A stretch of DNA of 64,000 nucleotides from Microbacteriaceae bacterium (lineage in GTDB: Bacteria > Actinomycetota > Actinomycetes > Actinomycetales > Microbacteriaceae), in contig SCRE01000020.1 in the NCBI GenBank assembly GCA_004297935.1, positions 62,001 through 126,000 of the forward strand. The letters are read 5' to 3'. Positions 50,948 to 58,452 of the stretch are shown piece after piece. The first letter of the stretch is position 1. Each line of letters starts with the position of its first letter. The notes beneath the pieces were generated by a model. The model was not told the origin of the DNA. It saw only the letters and a list, made by a program, of their open reading frames with translations, and ran no database searches. Position numbers and translations under genes: made by a program.

Positions 50948-52023
50948 TCGATTCCCAATCCATCCGTGGAGACCGGCTGCGCGCCCGCCTTCTTCAACTG
51001 TGCGTTCAAGGCACCCAAATCGAAGATGCCCGACAGCGTCGCCTTGGTCGCCAGGCCTGCGGCGACCGCGTGATCCAGTTGCACCGGGAACGTCGCCGCC
51101 AGCGGGTCGACGCTGAAGGTGACCTTCGTGAGGGCGCGCTGCACGACATCCACCGCCAGCGGTTTGCCACTGTCCTTGGTGAGCTGGGCGTTGATCGCGG
51201 TCACCGACGCAGTGCCTTTGTGCGCGTTCAACCAGTCGACGGATGCCTTGTCCCCGGCGATCAGCGCCGCCACCGTCTGCGGATGCTGCTCGAGGAACGC
51301 GGTGTTCACAACGAGCACCGTGGTGGGAAACGCGCCGTTCTTCCATTGCGAGGCCTCGTCGACGAGCACGTGAGCACCTGCCTCGAGCACCAGACGCGAC
51401 ACCCAGGGTTCGGGCAACCAGGCGCCGTCGAGCTTGCCCGCCTTGAACAGTTGCAAGACCTGCGCGTTGTCGGTCGGCGTGATGGTGACGTCTCCCCCAC
51501 CGGTGACGGATGTCTTCAGCCCGTTTATCGACAACCAGGTGCGCAGCGCGACGTCCTGAGTGTTTCCGAGCTGCGGTGTGGCCAGGGTCTTGCCCTTCAG
51601 GTCGGCGGCGGTCGTGATCCCGTCGCGCACGACGAGCGCCGCTCCCCCGTTCGTCGCGCCTGCGACGACGCGCAGGGATTGTCCGCCGCTCTTCAGGTAC
51701 GAATTGATCGCCGGCGAGGGGCCGAGGAAGGCCGCGTCGATCGCACCCGCACTCAGGGCTTCGATGGCGGCGGGGCCTGCGCCGAAGACCTGCGCGGTCA
51801 GTTCGGTCTTGCCGAGCTCTTTCGCGAACAAGCCCTCGTGGATGCCGATCAGCGTCGGCGCGTGCGTGACGTTGTCGAAGTAGCCGAGCCGCAACGCGGT
51901 GGCGGGAGAGCCCGCCAGTGCGGCATCCGCACTGGAAGAGCAGGCGCTGACCGTCGCGACAAGGCCGAGGCACATCAGCGCGACCGTCGTGGTGCGAATC
52001 GCGTGAATAATACGTGTGGTCAT
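50944..52023 (-). CDS. Sulfonate/sulfate-type ABC substrate-binding lipoprotein
   Basis: A 359-residue periplasmic-type binding protein (SsuA/TauA/NMT1 group). Residues 1-28 form a lipoprotein signal peptide (ALMCLGLVATVSAC; lipidated Cys28). LRLGYFDNVTHAPTLIGIHE, AGAIDAAFLGPSPAINSYLK, TLATPQLGNTQDVALRTWL and GAWLPEPWVSRLV are family motifs. The ATG at 52023 has AAAGGA seven bases upstream. It follows cysN after 98 bases that contain part of a dispersed repeat. No sulfonate monooxygenase (SsuD or TauD) is present, so it may import sulfate or thiosulfate for this pathway, or a sulfonate processed elsewhere. Confidence 0.9.
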   Translation of the reverse strand: MTTRIIHAIRTTTVALMCLGLVATVSACSSSADAALAGSPATALRLGYFDNVTHAPTLIGIHEGLFAKELGKTELTAQVFGAGPAAIEALSAGAIDAAFLGPSPAINSYLKSGGQSLRVVAGATNGGAALVVRDGITTAADLKGKTLATPQLGNTQDVALRTWLSINGLKTSVTGGGDVTITPTDNAQVLQLFKAGKLDGAWLPEPWVSRLVLEAGAHVLVDEASQWKNGAFPTTVLVVNTAFLEQHPQTVAALIAGDKASVDWLNAHKGTASVTAINAQLTKDSGKPLAVDVVQRALTKVTFSVDPLAATFPVQLDHAVAAGLATKATLSGIFDLGALNAQLKKAGAQPVSTDGLGIE

Positions 52024-52117
52024 GCTGCATTCCTTTCTTCGTTTGGTGGTCGTCCTCGCTCGCAGGCTCACTCGGCGCTGGGGTCGCAGGATCGCTCCGC
52101 GATCCCCCAAGCTCCAC

Positions 52118-52132
52118 TGCGCTACTCGACCA
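52118..52132 (-). repeat. Dispersed repeat fragment providing the cysN stop codon
   Basis: Read leftward, ATGGTCGAGTAGCGC spans the end of cysN; its TAG (52122-52124) is the stop codon. The fragment corresponds to the first half of the dispersed repeat unit. Confidence 0.7.
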
Positions 52133-53630
52133 TCGGGTCACGGGAGGGATTCTCGATCAGCGGGGCGTTGACGGTGCCGGCGGCGAGCGTTGCGCCGTCG
52201 TGCGGGTCGATGACGACGAACGCGCCGGCCCGGCGCTGCTGCGCGTACGGCTGCAACGGCAGCGGTGACGCCAGCCGCAGCCGGGCCCGCCCGATGTCGT
52301 TGACCTCGAGGATGTCGGCCGGTTCGAGCACGAGCGTCTCCAGGCTGTGTCGCCCGACGATCTCGCGCACGACCGCCTGCACGGTCGCGGTGCCGTACTT
52401 GACGAGTACGCGCTTGCCGGCCCGCGCCGGTCGAGGGTCCAGCCAGAACAGTTCACCGTCGAGGTCCGCGCTCAGCTGTGAAGCGGCATCCGCAGCACGG
52501 GGGGCCGTGACGATGACGTCGCCTCGGGCGATGTCCAGGTCGTCCACGAAGCGCAACGCGACCGCTTGCGGCGCGGCGGCGCTGCTCAGTTCACGCCCGG
52601 CCGCATCGATCCCGACAATCGTCGTGGTCGCACCACCCGGCAGCACACCGACCCGGTCGCCGACCGTGATCGAACCGGATGCGACGCTGCCGGCGTACGC
52701 GCGATAGTCGCGGAACGCATCCGCGTCCAACCCGGGGGCCGACGCGCCCTGTGGCCGGATGGCCAACTGCACCGAGAGTCGGAACGGCGCCTCGTCGCGC
52801 TCGAGCTCGTCGCTCAGCGGCAATCCTTCGAGCAGTTCGAGCAGACTGGGCCCGACATACCACGGGGTGCGTGCCGACGCGTCGACGACGTTGTCGCCCT
52901 CGAGCGCGGAGACCGGAATCACGGTCACGTCGGCGATTCCGAGTTCGGCGGCGACGCCTCGCGCATCGACCTCGATCGCGCGGAAGACCGCTTCGTCGTA
53001 GTCCACGAGGTCAACCTTGTTCACGGCGACGATCAGGTGCGGCACCCGCAGCAGCCGCATGACGGACAGGTGCCGACGCGTCTGCTCGAGCACACCCTTG
53101 CGTGCGTCGATGAGCACGACGACGGCATCCGCGGTCGTGGCGCCGGTGACCATGTTGCGGGTGTACTGCACGTGCCCGGGGCAGTCGGCCAGGATGAACG
53201 AGCGGCGGTCGGTGGCGAAGTAGCGGTGGGCGACATCGATCGTGATGCCCTGCTCGCGCTCGGCGCGCAGGCCGTCGGTGAGCAGCGCGAAATCGATCGC
53301 ACCGGATGTCGCCCCGCCGAATCCGCGCTCCGCACTGACCCGGGTGATCGCGTCGAGTTGATCGACCGGGATGCCTTTGCTGTCGTGCAGCAGACGCCCG
53401 ACCAGCGTCGACTTGCCGTCGTCGACGGAGCCGGCCGTCGCGAAACGGAACAGGCTGGCCTCTCCTGGTCGAGTAGAGAACTCTGCTGGTCGAGTAGCGA
53501 GCGACGAAGGAGCACGCGCATCGAGACCCGGCGAGCTGCTCTCGATGTCTCGATACGCGTCCTCGCTGCGCTCGGGCGCTACTCGACCAGCGGATGGGGA
53601 CACTCGACCGGCGGTGGACTGATCGTGCAT
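52122..53630 (-). CDS. cysN: Sulfate adenylyltransferase subunit 1 (GTPase) with repeat-derived N terminus
   Basis: A 502-residue GTPase that drives APS formation with CysD. GTP motifs are FATAGSVDDGKSTLVGRLLH, DCPGHVQYTRNM and NKVDLVDYD, followed by elongation-factor-like domains two and three. Homologues start just before LRFATAGSVDDGKS. Here about 60 extra residues precede it (GRVAPERSEDAYRDIESSSP, SSLATRPAEFSTRPGEA), which are translations of dispersed repeats at 53466-53590. The ATG at 53628-53630 shares one base with the cysD stop (TGATG), supporting this start. The last codons, MVE-stop, are also repeat sequence: the TAG belongs to GGTCGAGTAGCG, so the natural C terminus may have been replaced. 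Confidence 0.92.
   Translation of the reverse strand: MHDQSTAGRVSPSAGRVAPERSEDAYRDIESSSPGLDARAPSSLATRPAEFSTRPGEASLFRFATAGSVDDGKSTLVGRLLHDSKGIPVDQLDAITRVSAERGFGGATSGAIDFALLTDGLRAEREQGITIDVAHRYFATDRRSFILADCPGHVQYTRNMVTGATTADAVVVLIDARKGVLEQTRRHLSVMRLLRVPHLIVAVNKVDLVDYDEAVFRAIEVDARGVAAELGIADVTVIPVSALEGDNVVDASARTPWYVGPSLLELLEGLPLSDELERDEAPFRLSVQLAIRPQGASAPGLDADAFRDYRAYAGSVASGSITVGDRVGVLPGGATTTIVGIDAAGRELSSAAAPQAVALRFVDDLDIARGDVIVTAPRAADAASQLSADLDGELFWLDPRPARAGKRVLVKYGTATVQAVVREIVGRHSLETLVLEPADILEVNDIGRARLRLASPLPLQPYAQQRRAGAFVVIDPHDGATLAAGTVNAPLIENPSRDPMVE
53466..53590 (-). repeat. Dispersed repeat cluster inside the 5' end of cysN
   Basis: Three to four units in both orientations: TGGTCGAGTAGAG (53466-53478), TGGTCGAGTAGCGAGCG (53487-53503), CATCGAGACCCGG (53519-53531), and the reverse unit ending GGGCGCTACTCGACCAGCGG (53574-53593). 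The entire cluster is translated as the N-terminal extension of CysN without a stop codon in that frame. Confidence 0.85.
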
Positions 53631-54811
53631 CAGAAGTACCCGTCTTTCTTGCGGTCTTCCATCGCCGCTTCCGAGATGCGGTCGTCCGCTCGGGTTGCGC
53701 CGCGTTCGGTCAGTGTGGACAGCGCGATCTCGCGGACGACAGAATGGACATCCGCGGCATCCGATTCAACGGCGCCGGTGCAGGACATGTCGCCGACGGT
53801 GCGGTAGCGCACGACGCGTGTCTCCACCCGTTCGTCGACTCCGGGCAGCGACACCGGGCCGACCGCCCGCCACATGCCGTCGCGTCGGAACACCTCGCGC
53901 TTGTGCGCGAAGTACAACGACGGCAGCGCGATATTCTCGCGTTCGATGTAGCGCCAGACGTCGAACTCGGTCCAGTTGCTGATCGGGAACGCCCGCACAT
54001 GCTGACCCGGTGTGTGCCTGCCGTTGTACAGGTTCCAGAGCTCCGGTCGCTGATTGCGCGGATCCCACTGCCCGAACTCGTCGCGCAACGACAGGATGCG
54101 CTCCTTGGCGCGCGCCTTGTCCTCGTCGCGGCGGCCACCGCCGAACACGGCGTCGTGCCGCCCCGCGGCGATGCCGTCGAGTAGCGGCTGCGTCTGCAGC
54201 GGATTGCGCGTGCCGTCGACGCGGTCGGTCAGGCGGCCGTCATCGATGTAGTCCTGCACGCGCACGACTCGCAACTGCAGGCCGAGCCGTTCGACGGTCG
54301 CGTCGCGGAAGGCGATCACCTCGGGAAAGTTGTGACCGGTGTCCACGTGCAACGCCGGAAACGGGATACGCCCCGGCCAGAACGCCTTCGCCGCAAGGTG
54401 CAGCATCAGCACCGAGTCCTTGCCGCCGCTGAACAGCATCACCGGTCGTTCGAACTCGGCGACGACCTCGCGGATGATATGGATTGCCTCGTTCTCCAGG
54501 GTGTCGAGGGCATCGATGCCAGTGACGGTCGAGTAGCGAGTGCCAACGACGGTGGTCGAGTAGCGAGCGCCCCCTCCGGTGGTCGAGTAGCGAGCGCCAG
54601 CGAGCGTATCGAGACCCGTATCGAGACCCGTATCAAGACCCTTATCAAGACCCTTATCAAGACCCTTATCAAGACCCGTATCGAGACCCTCTGGCCATTC
54701 ATCGGGTCTCGATACGCGTGCTCGCTGTGCTCGCTCGCTACCCTTCGAGACGGCCACGGGCGGCCTCCTCAGGGCACCGCTCGACCGGCGGTGGGGGCTG
54801 TCAATCGTCAT
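53630..54811 (-). CDS. cysD: Sulfate adenylyltransferase subunit 2 with a repeat-encoded N-terminal extension
   Basis: A 393-residue protein; CysD is normally about 300. The catalytic core starts near residue 95 (DALDTLENEAIHIIREVVAE, then VMLFSGGKDSVLMLHLA, the PP-loop) and continues with HVDTGHNFPEVIAFRD, GGGRRDEDKARAKER and NWTEFDVWRYIERENIALPS. With CysN it makes adenosine 5'-phosphosulfate from sulfate and ATP. The first 94 residues are translated repeat DNA, including seven GLDT/GLDK-type tetrapeptides and three ARYSTT-like units. The ATG at 54809-54811 overlaps the cysH stop (ATGA), and no start codon lies between the repeats and the core, so the extension is probably really made. Catalytic residues are intact. 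Confidence 0.9.
   Translation of the reverse strand: MTIDSPHRRSSGALRRPPVAVSKGSERAQRARVSRPDEWPEGLDTGLDKGLDKGLDKGLDTGLDTGLDTLAGARYSTTGGGARYSTTVVGTRYSTVTGIDALDTLENEAIHIIREVVAEFERPVMLFSGGKDSVLMLHLAAKAFWPGRIPFPALHVDTGHNFPEVIAFRDATVERLGLQLRVVRVQDYIDDGRLTDRVDGTRNPLQTQPLLDGIAAGRHDAVFGGGRRDEDKARAKERILSLRDEFGQWDPRNQRPELWNLYNGRHTPGQHVRAFPISNWTEFDVWRYIERENIALPSLYFAHKREVFRRDGMWRAVGPVSLPGVDERVETRVVRYRTVGDMSCTGAVESDAADVHSVVREIALSTLTERGATRADDRISEAAMEDRKKDGYF
54524..54773 (-). repeat. Dispersed repeat cluster inside the 5' end of cysD
   Basis: Three forward half-units GGTCGAGTAGCGAG (54528-54541, 54554-54567, 54581-54594) lead to a full unit end at CGTATCGAGACC (about 54605-54616). The tandem array follows, then a reverse unit from GGGTCTCGATACGCGTG (54704-54720), and finally the 27-bp block GAGACGGCCACGGGCGGCC... 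(54747-54773) shared with the serine hydrolase gene. All of it is coding. Confidence 0.87.
54606..54689 (-). repeat. Seven-copy 12-bp in-frame tandem array in cysD
   Basis: Seven 12-bp units, GTATCGAGACCC or TTATCAAGACCC, run without interruption; the three central ones are identical TTATCAAGACCC. Leftward they encode GLDT or GLDK tetrapeptides. Because the unit is four codons, gain or loss of copies preserves the reading frame. The unit itself is the end of the dispersed repeat (TATCGAGACC). Confidence 0.93.
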
Positions 54812-55623
54812 AGGTGGATCCCGCATTCCGTCTTGGCGAGCCCGGCCCAACGGCCGGATCGCGGATCTTCTCCTGGCGCGACACGGCGCGTGCACGGCTG
54901 GCAGCCGATCGACGGATAGCCGTCTCTGAGCAGCAGATTCAGCGGCACGCCGTGTTCGCCGGCGTAGTCGAGCAGTTCGTCGAAGCTCCAGGCGGCGAGC
55001 GGGTTGACCTTGACCAGACCGTGCTTGTCGTCCCACTGGATCAACGGGGTGTTGGTGCGGGTCGGCGCCTCATCGCGACGCACCCCGGTGAACCAGATCT
55101 CATACCCGGCGAGCGCCTTCTTCAATGGGGCGACCTTGCGTAGCGCACAGCACCGCGCAGGGTCGCGGGCGAACAGTTCCGCGCCGTGCGCGGCATCCTG
55201 CTCGTCGACGGTCTGCTCGGGCAGCACGTCGATGACGGTCACGTCGAGTTGCCGCGCGACCTCGTCGCGGGTGATGCGCGTCTCGAGAAAGTGATAACCG
55301 GTGTCGAGGAACAACACGTCGACGCTCGGCAATGCCTGCGATACGAGGTGCGGCAGCACCGCATCCGCCATCGAGCAGGCGACAGCCGCCGTGCGCACGT
55401 CGAAGTTCGCTTCGACCCAGGCGATGACCTGCGTGGCGGATGCTTCGCCCGACTCAGCCGCGCCGGCCTCGGCCAGCGCGCGCAACTGCCTAGCCGAGCG
55501 ACGCCCAGTCGCGATTGCGGGGAGCGTTGCGCGCGGCGCTTCGGAGGGTGTCGAGATCGCGGCCCCGGATGCTCGTTCGGTGATGGCGTCGGTCACTGAA
55601 TGCGCGGTGGTGTCTGTGCTCAT
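54808..55623 (-). CDS. cysH: Assimilatory adenylylsulfate (APS) reductase
   Basis: A 271-residue thiol-dependent reductase that converts APS to sulfite and AMP. The iron-sulfur cysteine pattern of APS reductases is present: CCALRK and, about 80 residues on, CQPC. The catalytic C-terminal ECGIHL motif is also present. No CysC kinase gene is in the cluster, so direct use of APS is consistent. WFTGVRRDEAPTRTNTPLIQ is the substrate loop. The ATG overlaps the sulfite reductase stop (ATGA), and its own stop overlaps the cysD start in the same way. The first 55 residues are Ala/Ser/Thr-rich and variable. Confidence 0.93.
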   Translation of the reverse strand: MSTDTTAHSVTDAITERASGAAISTPSEAPRATLPAIATGRRSARQLRALAEAGAAESGEASATQVIAWVEANFDVRTAAVACSMADAVLPHLVSQALPSVDVLFLDTGYHFLETRITRDEVARQLDVTVIDVLPEQTVDEQDAAHGAELFARDPARCCALRKVAPLKKALAGYEIWFTGVRRDEAPTRTNTPLIQWDDKHGLVKVNPLAAWSFDELLDYAGEHGVPLNLLLRDGYPSIGCQPCTRRVAPGEDPRSGRWAGLAKTECGIHL

Positions 55624-57365
55624 TGCAGTGCCTCCTCGGCCGCGGACAACGCCCACGCGGCGAATGTCTGGTCCTCGGTGCGTTCGGCCAGGAATCGGCG
55701 CACGAGCCGCTCGACGTAGTCGGGCAGCTCGACGGCGGTGACCTTGAGGCCGCGCACCGTACGACCGAGACCGGCCTCCGCGCGATTCACGCCGGCGAGG
55801 CCACCGCCCAGGTGTACCTGGAAGCCGGGCGACTGCACGCCGTCCGCGTCGGTGAGCAGCTGTCCCTTGAGTCCGATGTCGGCCGTCTGGATGCGGGCGC
55901 AGGAGTTCGGGCAACCGTTGATGTGCAGGCTGATCGGGTGCGGCAGCTCGACGTCAGCCAGACGGGCTTCGAGCGCTGCGATCGCATCGATCGCGGTCGC
56001 CTTCGTGTCGACGATCGCGAGCTTGCAGAACTCGAGCCCGGTGCAGGCCATCGTGCTGCGGCGGAACGGGCTCGGCCGCGCCGAAAGCCCGATCTCGTCG
56101 AGCCGGGCGATCAGCGGGTCGACGTCGTCCTCTTCGATGTCCAGCACGACGATCTTCTGGTAGGCGGTCGTGCGCAGCCTTCTCGAGCCGTGACGCTCGA
56201 GGATGTCCGCGAGCGCGATCAGCCGCGTGCCGCTCAGCCGGCCGACCGCCGGAGCGACGCCGATGTAGAAGCGGCCGTCCTTCTGCCGGTGAACGCCGAT
56301 GTGATCGCCGGGCGTCGTCGGCGTCGGGGCGGCCGGGCCATCCGGAAGCGGCGAGTCCAGGTACTCCGACTCGAGCACCTGGCGGAACCGGTCAGGACCC
56401 CAGTCGGCGAGCAGGAACTTCATCCGCGCCTTGTTGCGCAGCCGGCGGTAGCCGTAGTCGCGGAAGATCGACGTGACGCCGGCCCAGACCTCGGGCACGC
56501 GCTCCTCCGGCACGAAGGCACCCAGGCGTTCGCCGAACCGAGGGATCGCCGCCAACGCGCCGCCCACCCAGAGGTCGAAGCCGGGGCCGAGCTCGGGATG
56601 CACCACGCCGACGAACGACACGTCGTTGATCTCGTGCACGACGTCCTGCGACGGATGCCCGGTGATCGCGGTCTTGTACTTGCGCGGCAGGTTCGAGAAA
56701 CGCGGGTCGCCGATGTAGCGACGGCTGATCTCCTGGAGCGCCCAGGTCGGGTCGATGATCTCGTCGGCCGCGATCCCGGCGACCGGGGAGCCGAGGAAGG
56801 TGCGCGGCACATCGCCGCACGCCTCGGTGGTGCGGATGCCGACAGCCTCCAGTCTGCGCCAGATCTCAGGCACGTTCACGATGTCGACCCAGTGCAACTG
56901 GAAGTTCTGCCGGTCGCTGAGGTCGGCGGTGTCCCGGGCGAAATCACGGGAGAGCTCGCCGATCACGCGCAGCTGCCGGGTTGTGAGGGTGCCGCCGTCC
57001 AGGCGCAGCCGCATCATGAAATAGCGGTCTTCGAGCTCCTCCGGTTCGAGGGTCGCGGTGCGACCGCCGTCGATGCCCTGTCTGCGCTGCGTGTACAGGC
57101 CCCACCAGCGGAACCGGCCGTGCAGGTCTGTCGGGTCGATGCTGTCGAATCCGTGCTTGGCGTAGACGGTCTCGATGCGTTCGCGCACGTTGAGGCCGTC
57201 GTCGTCGCGTTTGAGTTCCTCTGTGGCGTTCAACGGTTCGCGGCCGTCGATGCTCCACTGCCCGTTCGGCTTGTTCGACGGGCGCGACGGGCGCACGGCA
57301 CTCGTCCGGCCGGTTGCCGGGCCGGTTGCCGGCGTCTGGTGAGTTGTCAGCGGGGCGGATGTCAT
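55620..57365 (-). CDS. Ferredoxin-dependent sulfite reductase (siroheme/Fe4S4)
   Basis: A 581-residue nitrite/sulfite reductase. The Fe4S4-siroheme cysteines are in ACTGLEFCKLA and NGCPNSCAR (Cys-x5-Cys ... Cys-x3-Cys). RTTEACGDVPRTF carries the additional Cys that in the mycobacterial enzyme forms a crosslink to Tyr. Basic anion-site residues lie in SDRQNFQLHW and RKYKTAITGHP. It reduces sulfite to sulfide with six electrons from ferredoxin. The context (cysH downstream, siroheme genes around) favours sulfite over nitrite. The ATG at 57365 follows CGAGGA. The first 35 residues are Thr/Pro-rich. Confidence 0.93.
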   Translation of the reverse strand: MTSAPLTTHQTPATGPATGRTSAVRPSRPSNKPNGQWSIDGREPLNATEELKRDDDGLNVRERIETVYAKHGFDSIDPTDLHGRFRWWGLYTQRRQGIDGGRTATLEPEELEDRYFMMRLRLDGGTLTTRQLRVIGELSRDFARDTADLSDRQNFQLHWVDIVNVPEIWRRLEAVGIRTTEACGDVPRTFLGSPVAGIAADEIIDPTWALQEISRRYIGDPRFSNLPRKYKTAITGHPSQDVVHEINDVSFVGVVHPELGPGFDLWVGGALAAIPRFGERLGAFVPEERVPEVWAGVTSIFRDYGYRRLRNKARMKFLLADWGPDRFRQVLESEYLDSPLPDGPAAPTPTTPGDHIGVHRQKDGRFYIGVAPAVGRLSGTRLIALADILERHGSRRLRTTAYQKIVVLDIEEDDVDPLIARLDEIGLSARPSPFRRSTMACTGLEFCKLAIVDTKATAIDAIAALEARLADVELPHPISLHINGCPNSCARIQTADIGLKGQLLTDADGVQSPGFQVHLGGGLAGVNRAEAGLGRTVRGLKVTAVELPDYVERLVRRFLAERTEDQTFAAWALSAAEEALQ

Positions 57366-57421
57366 GAGTCCTCGAGGTCGGATCGGTCATGTCGAGCACC
57401 ACCCATCGCGGGGTGCCGCAT
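57362..57421 (-). other. Possible 19-codon leader ORF before sulfite reductase
   Basis: The 322 bases between the sirohydrochlorin chelatase and sulfite reductase genes contain no obvious gene. The last part holds a 19-codon frame, MRHPAMGGARHDRSDLEDS, whose stop overlaps the sulfite reductase ATG as ATGA. Its ribosome site is weak and it lacks the cysteine codons expected of a cysteine-responsive leader peptide, so coupling is possible but regulation by attenuation is not supported. Confidence 0.25.
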
Positions 57422-57687
57422 CGAATTACCCGACAGTAGAGCGCAGGCCGCCGACGATTGCGGGCACCCGAAACAGCCGGTCACGCTCGGTAACATTTCG
57501 TGATGTCGCGGCTTTCTGAGCGTTCGATGGCTTTCGTTGTGCTAGCCGAGGCGCGGCCCTGCGCGTTTCCCGAGCGCAGCCGAACGGCCGCCCTCTGCCG
57601 CATGTGCTCACGGCAGTGCAGGCCGGTGCGTCGGCTGTGCTCAACGACCGATGCCAGTGCAGGGAAGCTCAGTGCAGGAAAGCGAGG

Positions 57688-58434
57688 TCAGTGCGGGGAG
57701 GCCGCCCGGAAGCGGTCCCAGACCAGCGCGGCGAGCTCGGGCGGCACCGGCGCATCCGGCGTCAGAAGGGGCTCGGTCACCACGTCCGCACCAGCAGCGA
57801 GCACGAGGTCCTGAAAGTGGCCGGGCGCGAGCAGATACGACGACACCACGAGACGAGCGTCGGGCGCGACGGCCCGGGCGGATGCCATCGCCTCCGCCAG
57901 ACTCGGCACCGCCGCCGCGAGAAACCCGACCGCGACCGGCCGCCCGCGAGACTGCGACAGACGACGCGCCATGTCCCGGCAATCCGCGACCGCGCGTGCG
58001 TCGCTGGAGCCGGCGACGGCGAGCACGATGCTGTCGTCCTCGGTCGCTCCCGCCTCCGTGAGCCGCCGCTGCAGCACGGAGACGAGCCGATCATCCGGTC
58101 CGAGCGCGCTCGCCACCGCAACGGCGCGACCGGATACCTTCGCCGCGTTCGTGATGTCGACATGCACGTGATATCCGGCCGACAGCAGCAGCGGAACGAT
58201 CACCGCCGATTGGCCCGGCGCGAGTGCGTCGATCAGGTCTGACACGCTCGGCCGCTGCACGTCGACGAATCCGCCGTGCACCGCGACCGGCGGTGTCATG
58301 CCCGCAGCAGCAGCGCCCGCAGCAGCGTCGCCTGCAGCGACGGCCGCCACCAGCGCGGCCACGGCCGCCTGGCCTGCCGAAGACGACGTGCCATGCGATA
58401 CGGCGAGCAGAACCGCCGATGCTGCTTCATTCAT
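57688..58434 (-). CDS. Sirohydrochlorin chelatase-like protein (CbiX/SirB)
   Basis: A 248-residue member of the CbiX/SirB family: LLAVSHGTSS at the N terminus (metal-site His), IVPLLLSAGYHVHVDI (second His block), and the same fold repeated in the C-terminal half with LAVAGSSDA and LVVSSYLLAPGHFQD. It inserts iron into sirohydrochlorin to complete siroheme. There is an Ala-rich loop near residues 25-45. It lies upstream of, and in the same direction as, sulfite reductase, with 322 bases between. The ATG at 58434 has a weak ribosome site and follows the aminopeptidase gene by 18 bases. Confidence 0.88.
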   Translation of the reverse strand: MNEAASAVLLAVSHGTSSSAGQAAVAALVAAVAAGDAAAGAAAAGMTPPVAVHGGFVDVQRPSVSDLIDALAPGQSAVIVPLLLSAGYHVHVDITNAAKVSGRAVAVASALGPDDRLVSVLQRRLTEAGATEDDSIVLAVAGSSDARAVADCRDMARRLSQSRGRPVAVGFLAAAVPSLAEAMASARAVAPDARLVVSSYLLAPGHFQDLVLAAGADVVTEPLLTPDAPVPPELAALVWDRFRAASPH

Positions 58435-58452
58435 CGCTCGACCGGCTGCGGG

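Noticed and set aside
57362-57421. Cysteine-responsive leader peptide before sulfite reductase
   Set aside because: The frame has no cysteine codons and lacks the conserved C-terminal pattern of actinobacterial cysteine leader peptides; only the ATGA junction supports it, so it is listed at low confidence.
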